Positions 16,214-25,313 of a stretch of 53,113 nt of DNA are shown here, piece after piece; the first letter of the stretch is position 1, and each line of letters starts with the position of its first letter. The notes beneath the pieces are model-generated. The model had not been told where the DNA came from. It saw only the letters and a list, made by a program, of their open reading frames with translations, and searched no databases. The DNA is from Synergistaceae bacterium (GTDB taxonomy: Bacteria > Synergistota > Synergistia > Synergistales > Synergistaceae): the NCBI GenBank assembly GCA_031269875.1, contig JAISYM010000064.1, positions 1 through 53,113 on the forward strand. The letters run 5' to 3'. The position numbers and the translations under genes are program-made.

Positions 16214-16301
16214 GAATCTGGCTTCAGCCGGAAATCCAAGGCTTCCAAATGCCGTAACCCGATAAATGAATCAGCACACACTTAGCGAGGGGGATTTACG
16301 T

Positions 16302-16565
16302 ATGTTCACAGCCAACGCGACGATTAAAAACCAGACCGGGTTGCACGCGCGTCCAGCGGCTCAGCTTGTGGCGCTTTGCAAAAAATTCTCGAGTAATATC
16401 CAGATAACGGACGCCTCGGGTAAAAAATTTGACCCAAAGAGCATAATCGGCGTTCTGTCGGCGGGAATCAGCCAAGGCGCGGACGTGCAGGTTACCGCCG
16501 AAGGTGACGACGAAAACGAAGCAGTCAGGCAGATAGTGAGCTTTATCAACGATCTTGCGGAGTGA
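16302..16565 (+). CDS. ptsH: Phosphocarrier protein HPr
   Basis: HPr (88 aa) carries a phosphoryl group from enzyme I to sugar-specific EIIA proteins or to regulators. His15 in TGLHARPAA is the phosphorylated residue. Ser47 in DPKSIIGVLS matches the HPr-kinase regulatory serine. The start is ATG 16302 with AGGGGG upstream; an in-frame ATG at 16266 is rejected because it would add 12 residues before the conserved beta strand. It is followed six bases later by ptsI. No EII permease is visible in this window. Confidence 0.97.
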   Translation: MFTANATIKNQTGLHARPAAQLVALCKKFSSNIQITDASGKKFDPKSIIGVLSAGISQGADVQVTAEGDDENEAVRQIVSFINDLAE

Positions 16566-16571
16566 CGCGCC

Positions 16572-18308
16572 ATGAAAACGTTGAAGGGCATAGGCGGCTC
16601 AAAGGGTTACGCGGCAGGGACGGCCGTAGTGAAGCGCGGTGGCTCCGAGGCGCCCGAAAGATACGCGGCGGCTGATCACGCCGCGGAGGAAGATCGGTTC
16701 AAGAGAGCGCAGGCCGCCTGTGAAGCCCATTTCGCTGAGCTGGAGGAGAGGGCAGCTCGCGATATAGGCGCGGCGGAGGCTGAAATATTCAGCGCGTACA
16801 GGATGATCCTGGGCGACGATGCTTTCTTTAAAAAGGCTCTCGACCGCGCTAAGTCCGAATCTATTAACATCGAGTATGCCATTTACGAGGAGTGCCGGGA
16901 TGTGCTCGCCATGTTCGAGTCGATGGACGATCAGTATCTCCGGGAGAGGGCTGCCGACATCGAGAACGTCTGCAGGGAGCTCATTGGCTGTCTTTCGGGC
17001 ACCGGCGGTGATTTCGCTGTAGAGGCCGGCAGTGTAAACGACGTGATAGTAGTGGCGGAGGATCTCACTCCAGCGGAGACGGTCAAGCTTGACAAGGCGA
17101 GGATAAGGGGATTTGTAACCGAAAGGGGCGGCGTCACGTCGCATACGGTAATCCTGGCGAAGGCGCTCGGTATTCCTGCGCTCGTGGGCGTAAGGGGCAT
17201 TATTGGAGAATTGGCCGGCAAAGAGACGCTCATCGTCGACGCATACGCGGGAACCGTCGGAATAAACCCGGACGCCGCGACATTGTCAGAGTTCATGGAA
17301 AACTGCGAGAGGGAGAAAAAACTTCAGGCCGAATACGCTCTTTCCGCGGGCAAACCCGCGCTGACGCTCGATGGCTTTCATATCGACGTCCTCGTCAACA
17401 CCGGCGACGCGGACAGCATAAAGGCGTTCGACGCCCAGAAATGCGACGGCGTAGGGCTTTTCCGCACGGAGTTCGTATACATGGGCCGCGCCGACTATCC
17501 TGATGAAGATGCGCAGTATGAAGTGTACGGCGATATAGCGAGACGCGCTTCCGGCAAGGAGGTCATCATCCGCACGCTTGATATTGGCGGAGACAAACAA
17601 CTTTCGTATATGGGAATACCGAAGGAGGACAACCCGTTCTTGGGCTATCGCGCCATACGCCTCTGTCTGGACCGCCCGGAAGTCTTTCAGGCGCAGCTGC
17701 GGGCTATACTGCGCGCGTCCGCGCATGGCGGCGTCAAGATAATGTTCCCGATGATCGTGACGCTGGAGGAGCTGCGGCGCGCCAAGGAGTGCGTCGAACG
17801 GGCAAAACAGTCGCTGCGCGGGGATGGTCTGCCATTCAACGAAGATATTGCCGTCGGGATCATGGTCGAAACGCCCGCGGCCGCGTTTTTAGCGGATCAG
17901 TTGGCGAAGGAGGCCGACTTTTTCAGCATCGGTTCGAACGATCTGATTCAGTACGTTACGGCGACGGACAGGATGAACGAGCGGGTGCAGTATCTCTACG
18001 ACAGCTGTAACTTGTCGGTGCTTCGCGCGATTCGCATGGTGGCGGCAAGCGCCGTTTCAGCCGGCATCCCCTGGGGCATCTGCGGGGAGGTGGCCTCCGA
18101 CGAACTGCTCCTATCTGTCTGGGTCGCTTTGGGTGTAACCGAGTTGAGCATGACCCCATCGCAGGTTGGCAAGATCAAACGCCTCATCGGACGCGTCGAT
18201 AAGGCCAAAATCACACCGGAGATCGAGAGGGTTTTCGAGATGCGGTCCATCGCGGAGGTGAAAGAATTTTTAGGCGGGTTGCTGCGGAAGTTAAACGAGG
18301 CGGAATAG
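16572..18308 (+). CDS. ptsI: Phosphoenolpyruvate-protein phosphotransferase (enzyme I)
   Basis: Enzyme I takes phosphate from PEP and passes it to HPr. Length (578 aa) is standard. The N-terminal HPr-binding helical domain is followed by the swivelling domain with His191 in GGVTSHTVILAKALGIP. The C-terminal PEP-binding barrel has VGLFRTEFVYM, MVETPAAAFLAD, SIGSNDLIQY and GICGEVASD, with the proton-donating Cys. It forms an operon with ptsH. The E1 subunit genes that follow within 13 bp may share the transcript, which would link PTS signalling and 2-oxoacid metabolism; that link is inferred from spacing only. Confidence 0.97.
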   Translation: MKTLKGIGGSKGYAAGTAVVKRGGSEAPERYAAADHAAEEDRFKRAQAACEAHFAELEERAARDIGAAEAEIFSAYRMILGDDAFFKKALDRAKSESINIEYAIYEECRDVLAMFESMDDQYLRERAADIENVCRELIGCLSGTGGDFAVEAGSVNDVIVVAEDLTPAETVKLDKARIRGFVTERGGVTSHTVILAKALGIPALVGVRGIIGELAGKETLIVDAYAGTVGINPDAATLSEFMENCEREKKLQAEYALSAGKPALTLDGFHIDVLVNTGDADSIKAFDAQKCDGVGLFRTEFVYMGRADYPDEDAQYEVYGDIARRASGKEVIIRTLDIGGDKQLSYMGIPKEDNPFLGYRAIRLCLDRPEVFQAQLRAILRASAHGGVKIMFPMIVTLEELRRAKECVERAKQSLRGDGLPFNEDIAVGIMVETPAAAFLADQLAKEADFFSIGSNDLIQYVTATDRMNERVQYLYDSCNLSVLRAIRMVAASAVSAGIPWGICGEVASDELLLSVWVALGVTELSMTPSQVGKIKRLIGRVDKAKITPEIERVFEMRSIAEVKEFLGGLLRKLNEAE

Positions 18309-18321
18309 AGGGGATACGTTA

Positions 18322-19329
18322 TTGGAATGTATGTTAAATAACCGCAGCTGCGTCTGTGCGGATGAGTCTCTTTTGAAAGATAAGGCGCTTCTGCGGGAAA
18401 TGCTGGAAAAGATGATGATTGCCCGCAAGTTTGAGGAAAAGGTTTCCGAGTTGTTTGGCAAAGGACTGATGCACGGAACAACGCACCTTGGAATAGGCGA
18501 GGAGGCCGCGGGCATAGGCACCGCGACGGCGCTCGCGCCGGACGACTACATGCTGGTTACTCACCGCGGGCACATCCCGGCAATCGGCAAAGGCTGCGGC
18601 GTAAACGGCATGATGGCTGAAATGATGGGAAAGCAGACGGGCGTATGTCATGGGCGCGGCGGCTCCATGCACATGGCGGATCTCGGCAAGGGCGTTCTGG
18701 GCGGGAACGGCATAGTGGGCGCGACAGCCCCTCTGGCCTGCGGAGCGGCTATTACGCTGAAGCTGAAGGGAATCAGCGACAGAATAAGCGTCGCCATTTT
18801 CGGTGATGGCGCGTCCAATCAGGGTGCGGTGCACGAATCGATGAACTTGGCGGCGGCCATGAAACTGCCTGTGCTGTTCTGCCTCATAGATAACAATTAC
18901 GGGATGTCTACCCCGTTTGCCGGCGCGGCGAAGGAGACGAACCTGACCAAGCGGGCGATAGGATACGGAATAAAATCTTTCGAGTGCGACGGCAACGATG
19001 TCCTTGCTGTGTACGAGACGACCAGAGAGGCCAGAGAGCATGTGCTGCGCTATGGGCCGTGCCTCTTGGTGGAACACACATATCGCACTTCCGGCCACTC
19101 TAAGAGCGACCGCGGCCGCTATCGCTCCAAGGAGGAAATCGCCGGCTGGGAGGCCGTGAACCCGATCGTTCGCTTTTCGAATTTTCTTCTCGATCGCGGG
19201 CTTTTCACCGGGAGTGAGATAGAGAGAGCCGATAAATTCTCAGCCGATACGATAGAATCCGCGGCTGAATGCGCGATTGCCGCTCCGAATCCGCCGATAG
19301 ATGGAGTTCTGGATTATGTATACGCGTAG
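18322..19329 (+). CDS. 2-oxoacid (pyruvate/acetoin-type) dehydrogenase E1 component, alpha subunit
   Basis: The TPP-dependent E1 alpha subunit decarboxylates a 2-oxoacid (or acetoin) together with the beta subunit. GDGASNQGAVHESMNLAA is the TPP/Mg binding motif. CHGRGGSMHMAD and YRTSGHSKSDRGRYR are the usual active-site and phosphorylation-loop regions. Start TTG 18322 is preferred because GAGGGG lies eight bases upstream; ATG 18331 is an alternative. The end abuts the beta subunit gene with no gap. The closest match by eye is to acetoin-dehydrogenase/PDH alpha (AcoA/PdhA). Substrate is undetermined and no E2 or E3 gene follows. Confidence 0.9.
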   Translation: MECMLNNRSCVCADESLLKDKALLREMLEKMMIARKFEEKVSELFGKGLMHGTTHLGIGEEAAGIGTATALAPDDYMLVTHRGHIPAIGKGCGVNGMMAEMMGKQTGVCHGRGGSMHMADLGKGVLGGNGIVGATAPLACGAAITLKLKGISDRISVAIFGDGASNQGAVHESMNLAAAMKLPVLFCLIDNNYGMSTPFAGAAKETNLTKRAIGYGIKSFECDGNDVLAVYETTREAREHVLRYGPCLLVEHTYRTSGHSKSDRGRYRSKEEIAGWEAVNPIVRFSNFLLDRGLFTGSEIERADKFSADTIESAAECAIAAPNPPIDGVLDYVYA

Positions 19330-20325
19330 ATGGTTGGCGTGACCATGCCGGACAGAGAGATTACATACGCGAACGCCATAATGGAGGCAATGTGCGAGGA
19401 GATGCGCGCCGATCCGAACGTCTACTTTATGGGCGAGGATATTGGCGTCTACGGGGGAGCGTTCGGCGTCTCAGTCGGTATGATCGAGGAGTTTGGCCCG
19501 AATCGTGTGATAGACACGCCTATTTCGGAGACCGCCTTCGTCGGCGCGGGTGTGGGATCCGCCATTACCGGAATGCGCCCGATAGTGGAGCTTATGTTCT
19601 CCGATTTCATGGCCGTCTGCTACGACCAGATCATCAACCAGGCCGCCAAGATGCGCTATATGTTCGGGGGATGTATGAAGGTTCCGATGGTGATACGAAC
19701 GGCCTCCGGCGGCGGAACCGGCGCGGCGGAGCAGCACTCGCAGTCGCTTGAGCAGATGTACTGCCACGTTCCGGGCTTGAAGGTGGTCGTCCCGTCAACT
19801 CCATACGACGCGAAGGGCCTGTTGAAAAGCGCTGTAAGGGACGATAACTGCGTAATTTTCCTGGAACAGAAACTCCTTTATCACGAAAAGGGGATGGTTC
19901 CAGAGGAAACTTACACAATCCCGCTCGGAACGGCTGATGTTAAGAGGGAAGGGAAAGACCTGTCGATAATTACCTACGGCAGAACGGTTCAGATGTCAAT
20001 GGCCGTTGCCGATCGCCTTGCGCAAGAGGGCAAGAGCATAGAAGTTCTCGATCTTCGCACGCTTTCCCCGCTCGATCTGGACGCGATAATTAATTCCGTA
20101 AAAAAGACCCAAAGGGCCGTTATCGTGCATGAGGCGGTTAAATTCGGTGGTTTTGGCGGTGAAATAGCCGCCGCGATAGCCGACAGCGAGGCGTTTTATC
20201 GCTTGAGCGCGCCGATCAAAAGGGTCGGCGCGCTCTATAGCCCCATTCCGTTCAACCCAATTTTGGAGAGGACAGTGCTTCCGGGCGAGGATCGCATTGA
20301 GCGTGCGGTACGCGAAATAATCTGA
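19330..20325 (+). CDS. 2-oxoacid (pyruvate/acetoin-type) dehydrogenase E1 component, beta subunit
   Basis: The E1 beta subunit completes the TPP site. Visible family blocks are EITYANAIMEAM, GEDIGVYGGAFG, RVIDTPISETAFVG, QAAKMRYMFGG, and the C-terminal LDLRTLSPLD and VIVHEAVKFGGFGGEIAA. Length is 331 aa, normal for the family. It directly follows the alpha subunit and is probably translationally coupled to it. The lipoyl E2 and the E3 dehydrogenase needed for an oxidative complex are not in the window: the next gene, 60 bp on, is a thioesterase. E2/E3 could be encoded elsewhere or shared. Confidence 0.92.
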   Translation: MVGVTMPDREITYANAIMEAMCEEMRADPNVYFMGEDIGVYGGAFGVSVGMIEEFGPNRVIDTPISETAFVGAGVGSAITGMRPIVELMFSDFMAVCYDQIINQAAKMRYMFGGCMKVPMVIRTASGGGTGAAEQHSQSLEQMYCHVPGLKVVVPSTPYDAKGLLKSAVRDDNCVIFLEQKLLYHEKGMVPEETYTIPLGTADVKREGKDLSIITYGRTVQMSMAVADRLAQEGKSIEVLDLRTLSPLDLDAIINSVKKTQRAVIVHEAVKFGGFGGEIAAAIADSEAFYRLSAPIKRVGALYSPIPFNPILERTVLPGEDRIERAVREII

Positions 20326-20385
20326 TTTTGCTGTATTACAGCCGCGCGCCCTTTGCATCGATTTATAGAGAGGAGAAACGTTTCT

Positions 20386-20883
20386 ATGAATGAGAGGACA
20401 AAGCCGGTTGCGTATTCCAGATCCGAGCAGATTCAATTCGTCATGCCTCAGCACGGCAACCGATTCGGCAGGCTCTTTGGGGGGCAGTTGATGGCGTGGA
20501 TAGACATTATAGCGGCGGTTGTCGCCTTCAGGCACAGCGACGGCGAATGTACCACGGCCTCTGTCGACTACCTCAGCTTCGAAAAGCCTATTAACGTAAA
20601 GGCTTTAATCGTTCTGGATGGCAGGATCACTTGCGTCGGCAATTCGTCAATGGAGATACGGGTAGACACGTTTATAGAGCATTTGGGGCTCGTCCGCGAA
20701 CACGCGAACAGGGCTTACATTACATACGTCGCCATTGATGATGAGGGGCGCCCGAGACGAGTGCCCCGCCTCGAACTTAAAACAGACGAGGAGACAGCGG
20801 AGTACGAGGCCGGTATGGCCCGGGCCCGGCTCAGGCGGAAACGGAGAAAAGAGTCCTTCACCTTTAAAAAGGAATCCCCTTAA
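20386..20883 (+). CDS. Acyl-CoA thioesterase (hotdog fold, YciA/BACH-like)
   Basis: This 165-aa hotdog-fold protein probably hydrolyses acyl-CoA. HGNRFGRLFGGQLMAWID holds the conserved GG-x-L-M-x-W-x-D block with the catalytic Asp, and CTTASVDYLSFEKPI the substrate-pocket segment. The C-terminus is very basic (RARLRRKRRKESFTFKK), which is unusual and may be a nucleic-acid or membrane contact. The start ATG 20386 has AGAGGAGA upstream. Its 3' end overlaps the convergent cdsA gene by 4 bp. Confidence 0.88.
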   Translation: MNERTKPVAYSRSEQIQFVMPQHGNRFGRLFGGQLMAWIDIIAAVVAFRHSDGECTTASVDYLSFEKPINVKALIVLDGRITCVGNSSMEIRVDTFIEHLGLVREHANRAYITYVAIDDEGRPRRVPRLELKTDEETAEYEAGMARARLRRKRRKESFTFKKESP

Positions 20884-21740
20884 CCGATAACCTCTATGAT
20901 CAGGAACGCGAGAGTGGCGTTTATCAGGATACTGTCGAAGCGATCCAGAAAACCGCCGTGTCCCGGGATCGCGGAACCGGAATCCTTCACTCTCGCCTCG
21001 CGCTTCAGGACTGATTCGCAGAGATCGCCGAGCTGTCCCGCGACCCCGCAGAGCAAGCCCAGCATCAGAAGCGGCATTGGCGGGAACTCGAAGAACCACG
21101 CCATCGCGGAGCCGCAGAACGTACTCGCCAGAACGCCGGCCCAAAAACCCTCCCAGCTTTTTTTCGGGCTCACATTGCTGCAGAAGGGCGTATGGCCGAA
21201 TTTGGAGCCGACGGCATACGCGGCTACGTCGCAGCTCCATGTGCAGGAAAATATCGTGAGGAGGATTATCTGCCCCATTGACTGAGAGCGGATGAGTATC
21301 ATAAAGCACCAGGGCAGCACGACATATACCATACCGGAGAGCGTCCCGCCCATGTTCCAGAGCGCAAAGCTCTGTCCGGTGCTCTCCCTGCGGATTACCT
21401 CGGTAAAGAGTACCAGGAAGGCGACGAAGGCCAATATCGAGAGCGTCAGCGCAAAGCTGAATCCCATCGCGACCGTGACGAGCATGAAAAGGGCTCCGGT
21501 CAACCCCCATCCTCGCGATAGCTTGTATTTCGAGGAGAGCAGTTTGTATATCTCCCAGAGAGAGCATAACGCCACTACGGACGCCACAAGATCCCATACC
21601 CAGCCGCCGTAAAGGATGCCGCCGATTATGCACACGCCCACTAACGCGCTTCCAAATACGCGGTTCAGCATGTCCCTGTTCACCCAAACGCGCCCTTCAG
21701 CGTCCACTCTCGCTCCAGACGGCGGTTTATGCAGTGCCAT
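20880..21740 (-). CDS. cdsA: Phosphatidate cytidylyltransferase
   Basis: CdsA makes CDP-diacylglycerol from phosphatidic acid and CTP at the membrane for phospholipid synthesis. There are about seven to eight hydrophobic helices. The family signature runs through SPKKSWEGFWAG, GDLCESVLKREARVKDSG and IPGHGGFLDRFDS near the C-terminus. At 286 aa it is of normal size. The gene overlaps the 3' end of uppS by 14 bp and is the last gene of a long minus-strand envelope unit. Confidence 0.96.
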   Translation of the reverse strand: MALHKPPSGARVDAEGRVWVNRDMLNRVFGSALVGVCIIGGILYGGWVWDLVASVVALCSLWEIYKLLSSKYKLSRGWGLTGALFMLVTVAMGFSFALTLSILAFVAFLVLFTEVIRRESTGQSFALWNMGGTLSGMVYVVLPWCFMILIRSQSMGQIILLTIFSCTWSCDVAAYAVGSKFGHTPFCSNVSPKKSWEGFWAGVLASTFCGSAMAWFFEFPPMPLLMLGLLCGVAGQLGDLCESVLKREARVKDSGSAIPGHGGFLDRFDSILINATLAFLIIEVIG

Positions 21741-22431
21741 ACCGACGCTCCCTTCCGGCGTAGCTCACAAGCGCTCCTTCAAGCTCTGATTTTCCGAAAT
21801 CCGGCCACAGGACATCCGAAAAATAATATTCACTGTACGCGCCCTCCCATAGCCAGAAGTTGCTCATTCTAAGCTCTCCGCCCGTTCGAATGAGGAGATC
21901 CGGATCAGGGATGTCCGGGGCGTACATAAAGCCCCGCAAACATTCCTCTGTCACTGGCCCCTCGTAACCGGACGCCATGAGCCTCGTTACGGCGTCCAGA
22001 ATTTCCTGCCGTCCTCCGTAGTTGACACAAAATATTACATCAATGGCGCGGTTGTCCTTCGTCCGCTGTTCGGCGCCGGCGACTACCTTCAATATATCCT
22101 CAGGAAAGGCGTCCAACCTTCCGGCAAAGCGCACCCTGGCCCCGCGCCGGTGCATCTGCTCCATCTTGCCCTTCAGATAATATCTGAACAGGCCCATAAG
22201 ACCTTGAACCTCGCTCGACGAACGATTCCAGTTCTCGGTCGAAAAAGCGTACACCGAGAGATATCGTATACCAATTTCCTTCGCCGCGTCAATGATGCGT
22301 TCGAGAGCCTTCATGCCGGCCTGATGGCCAATTACCCTCGGCAGGCCGCGTTTCTTTGCCCAACGCCCGTTGCCGTCCATGACGACGCCTATGTGCCGCG
22401 GGAGTTTTGACGGTTCAAGCGCCTCGCCCAT
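21727..22431 (-). CDS. uppS: Undecaprenyl diphosphate synthase
   Basis: UppS condenses isopentenyl diphosphate units onto farnesyl diphosphate in cis to form the C55 carrier used for peptidoglycan and surface polysaccharide. The signature IGVVMDGNGRWAKKRG has the catalytic Asp; YAFSTENWNR, and DLLIRTGGELRMSNFWLW with the C-terminal Arg/Ser motifs, are all intact. Length is 234 aa. It is coupled to cdsA by overlap. Its product would serve the MurA, WecB and WecA-type steps encoded upstream on the same strand. Confidence 0.97.
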   Translation of the reverse strand: MGEALEPSKLPRHIGVVMDGNGRWAKKRGLPRVIGHQAGMKALERIIDAAKEIGIRYLSVYAFSTENWNRSSSEVQGLMGLFRYYLKGKMEQMHRRGARVRFAGRLDAFPEDILKVVAGAEQRTKDNRAIDVIFCVNYGGRQEILDAVTRLMASGYEGPVTEECLRGFMYAPDIPDPDLLIRTGGELRMSNFWLWEGAYSEYYFSDVLWPDFGKSELEGALVSYAGRERRYGTA

Positions 22432-22451
22432 GATCGTTAATCACGCTCCAA

Positions 22452-23090
22452 TCAGGAATCCGCCCTGACGCTGTCCCAACGCCGCTTGACTTCCTGTATG
22501 TCCTGCCACGTGAGGTGCTTGGGGCTGCCCGGAGTTCTGCCGTCAGGATAGCGCAGAAGATAGCTGGGATGAAACATGGGCATCACGGCGACGCCCTTCC
22601 AGTCGTACCAACGCCCCCTCAGTTTCGATATGCCCTCAGTAGTCTTCAGTATCCATTTTGTCGGCGTCGCGCCCAAGAGAACCATAATCGCGGGCCGGAT
22701 CAGCTGTATTTGCGTCTGTAAAAATGGGTCGCAGGCCGTCATCTCCACCGGCAGCGGCGTTCGGTTATTCGGCGGTCTGCACTTTACGACGTTCGTGATG
22801 TACACGTCTTTCCTGTCTATTCCAGCGGCTTTGAGTATTTGCGTGAGCAGCTGCCCGGCCTTGCCGACAAACGGAAGGCCCTGCTCATCCTCGTCGGCCC
22901 CCGGGCCTTCCCCTATGAACATGAGGCTGGAAGCCGTGTCGCCATCTCCCAAGACTACGGACGCTCGGGTACGCGAGAGGTCGCAGGCGGCGCAGGCCAT
23001 TGCCCGTTTGCGGCACTCCTCCCATATCGCAAGCCGCGCCCGCTCTCTCTCCTCAGGATTCAAGCTGAAAATAGCGCCATCCTCTTTCAT
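22452..23090 (-). CDS. Family 4 [4Fe-4S] uracil-DNA glycosylase
   Basis: This enzyme removes uracil from DNA to begin base-excision repair. The iron-sulfur ligands are visible as C33-xx-C36 (CAACDL), the Cys of VVKCRPPNNRTP and the Cys of MTACDPFLQ. The family 4 active site is FIGEGPGADEDEQGLPFVGKAGQLL, and the leucine-loop region is MFHPSYLLR. Length is 212 aa. Its stop codon directly abuts the start of the next gene downstream in the window (P-loop/Asp23 protein, transcribed before it), so the two are likely coupled. Confidence 0.93.
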   Translation of the reverse strand: MKEDGAIFSLNPEERERARLAIWEECRKRAMACAACDLSRTRASVVLGDGDTASSLMFIGEGPGADEDEQGLPFVGKAGQLLTQILKAAGIDRKDVYITNVVKCRPPNNRTPLPVEMTACDPFLQTQIQLIRPAIMVLLGATPTKWILKTTEGISKLRGRWYDWKGVAVMPMFHPSYLLRYPDGRTPGSPKHLTWQDIQEVKRRWDSVRADS

Positions 23091-23936
23091 TTACATGAAC
23101 TCCATTCCAACGACGTTGATATTCACTGCCTTCACATCCAGGCCGGTGAAGTAGCGGACACTGCGCGCCACCCGCTGCCTTACCAGTTCTGACACAGCTA
23201 TGATGCTTCGGGATCCGGGCGAGACCTTTATGTCTATATCTATCTTAAGATATTCCTCTTCGCTCGAAAAGACCCTGGTCGCTATGACCTTCGGCACCTG
23301 CGCCACCCTTGCGGCAACGTGCCCGCAAAGCTGTTCTATAGCGTCCGGCTCTATGTGAACCTCTCCATAAAAGCTGAATGGAGGGCGGACAATCGTCTTC
23401 TCTCCCTCGTAAGGTTCCTTTGCCTTCCAAAGTACCCGCAGACGGCCGACGAGTTTACCGGCGAAGTTCTTCCTCACAAGCACGTGAGACACTGGAATAA
23501 CGTGCTGCCCCTTCGACTTTCTCTCCTTGCGCGCCCGGGATATCTCCTCCGGGGTGGCGACCTCCTCTATGTGGACTACCCTGTCCGGCATCGGCAGGTC
23601 CAGCCGTTTGATTATCCTCTCCGCCATTTCGTCAGACGTCGCTATTATCATCACCGAGCAGGGCGCGGACCTTCTGAAGAACTCCATTACGGACGCGCGG
23701 TGTTCGTCGAAATCGAACATGGCCCGCCTGATGGCGCGGATTTGGTTCCGTTCGGTCTTTGCGCTCTTGCCGGCGACAATGGTCGTCTTACGGATCACCA
23801 AACCGTCGTCAATTATATAATCCGCGTCAAGGTAGTCGGCGACAAACTGCGCCCGCTGACTTTTCCCCGTGCCGGCGGCCCCTACGAACGCGAATACCCT
23901 TATCCTTTCAAACGCCGGGTTAATCCCCTGCCCCAT
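23091..23936 (-). CDS. P-loop ATPase-like domain fused to an Asp23/Gls24 domain
   Basis: Residues about 12-130 look like a P-loop nucleotide-binding domain: RVFAFVGAAGTGKSQRAQFV (Walker A) with a following ADYIIDDGLVIRK. A middle segment is basic (ARKERKSKGQHVIPV). Residues about 190-281 match the Asp23/Gls24 family: GEVHIEPDAIEQLCGHVAARV, then LKIDIDIKVSPGSRSIIAV and a terminal VKAVNINVVGMEF. Asp23 proteins are envelope-associated or stress-linked and are usually small and stand-alone, so the fusion to an ATPase-like domain is notable. It overlaps murA by 17 bp and so is co-expressed with wall synthesis. Actual function is unknown. Confidence 0.75.
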   Translation of the reverse strand: MGQGINPAFERIRVFAFVGAAGTGKSQRAQFVADYLDADYIIDDGLVIRKTTIVAGKSAKTERNQIRAIRRAMFDFDEHRASVMEFFRRSAPCSVMIIATSDEMAERIIKRLDLPMPDRVVHIEEVATPEEISRARKERKSKGQHVIPVSHVLVRKNFAGKLVGRLRVLWKAKEPYEGEKTIVRPPFSFYGEVHIEPDAIEQLCGHVAARVAQVPKVIATRVFSSEEEYLKIDIDIKVSPGSRSIIAVSELVRQRVARSVRYFTGLDVKAVNINVVGMEFM

Positions 23937-25227
23937 CGAATTTATCCCCCGACTCTCCGTCGGGAAGCAGCTCTATGTCGGCGCCGAGCGACCTCAGCTT
24001 GCCCATGAGATTCTCATAGCCCCTCCAGACGTGTTTCAGCGAGCAGACGACCGTCTCTCCCTCCGCGGCCAGCCCAAGTAATATGAGCGCCGCGCCCGCG
24101 CGGAGATCGGAGGCGTGCACCTCGGCGCCCGATACCTTTGGAACGCCGGCGATCACGACAGTGTTGCCCTGGATGTCTATCTTGCAGCCCATTCTGCGAA
24201 ATTCGCCTACATGCATATATCTGGAATCAAACACGCTCTCGTGAATGACGCTCGTTCCGTCGGCAAGACAGAGCGCGGCCATGATCTGCGGCTGCACATC
24301 GGTTGGAAAGCCGGGATAGGGGAGCGTTTTCAACGTCACACCGTTCCAGTTCAGCCCTCTGCAGTCGACCTCAACCGAATCGCTCGACGCCGTGACGGGC
24401 GCGCCGGCTTCCTCCAGCTTTGCGGTCAGCGCCTCCAGATACTCAGGGTCGATCCCGTCGACTCTCACGTGTCCGCGCGTTATCACGCCGGCCAGCAGGT
24501 ATGTGCTGGCCTCTATGCGATCCGGGATTATCGTGACCTCAGCCGAGTCCAGATACTTCTTTCCCCTCACCAGGATCGTCCCGGTCCCGTCGCCCTCTAT
24601 TGCCGCGCCCATCGCGCGGAGGGATTCGGCAAGGTTCACTATCTCCGGCTCCCTGGCAGCGTTCTCTATGGTGGTCTCTCCTTCGGTAAGCGCGGCTGTC
24701 ATCAAGATATTCTCTGTCGCCCCGACAGACGGGAAATCAAAGTTGATTCTCGTGGCGGATAGGCCGTCCGTTCTCGCGTGAACGGAACCCTGCTCGAGGT
24801 CGATTTCCGCTCCCATTCGGGTTAGTGCTCTCAGGTGAAAATCTATGGGCCTGCTTCCGATCGCGCAGCCTCCCGGCAGTGGGAGGACGGCCTTTCCGCA
24901 TCTAGCGACAAGAGGGCCCAAAACGAGGGACGAGGCCCTCATCTTGCGCACCAGATCGGACGGCGTCTCCCATTTGAGCTCTTCGGGGACGTCAATCGTC
25001 ATTGTGCCGCCCTTAAATTCTATTTCCGCTCCAAGGTGACGAAGCAGATCGGCCATTGTATGAATGTCCTGAAGGTCCGGCACTCTAGATAGTCTCAGCC
25101 TGCGCCCCTTCAGGAGCAGAGCGGCGGCCATGACCGGCAGCGCCGCGTTTTTAGCCCCCTGCGTCCTGACGCGGCCCGTGAGCGGTCTCCCTCCCCGAAT
25201 CAACATTCTGTCGCTTATCAATAGCAT
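23920..25227 (-). CDS. murA: UDP-N-acetylglucosamine 1-carboxyvinyltransferase
   Basis: MurA transfers enolpyruvate from PEP to UDP-GlcNAc, the first committed step of peptidoglycan synthesis. The catalytic Cys121 is in PLPGGCAIGSRPID, so the enzyme should be fosfomycin-sensitive at this position. Other blocks are GAKNAALPVMAAALL at the N-terminus and GFPTDVQPQIMAALCLADGTS in the second half. Length (435 aa) is normal with a short acidic C-terminal tail. The ATG start at 25227 has AGGAG just upstream. Confidence 0.97.
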   Translation of the reverse strand: MLLISDRMLIRGGRPLTGRVRTQGAKNAALPVMAAALLLKGRRLRLSRVPDLQDIHTMADLLRHLGAEIEFKGGTMTIDVPEELKWETPSDLVRKMRASSLVLGPLVARCGKAVLPLPGGCAIGSRPIDFHLRALTRMGAEIDLEQGSVHARTDGLSATRINFDFPSVGATENILMTAALTEGETTIENAAREPEIVNLAESLRAMGAAIEGDGTGTILVRGKKYLDSAEVTIIPDRIEASTYLLAGVITRGHVRVDGIDPEYLEALTAKLEEAGAPVTASSDSVEVDCRGLNWNGVTLKTLPYPGFPTDVQPQIMAALCLADGTSVIHESVFDSRYMHVGEFRRMGCKIDIQGNTVVIAGVPKVSGAEVHASDLRAGAALILLGLAAEGETVVCSLKHVWRGYENLMGKLRSLGADIELLPDGESGDKFDGAGD

Positions 25228-25313
25228 TCAACTCCTACTTGTGCCGGACATCGGTTCATGGCGTCCGCCAGAAAAACCTCGGCGTCTTGAGGTAACTTGA
25301 TAGTCATATATTT

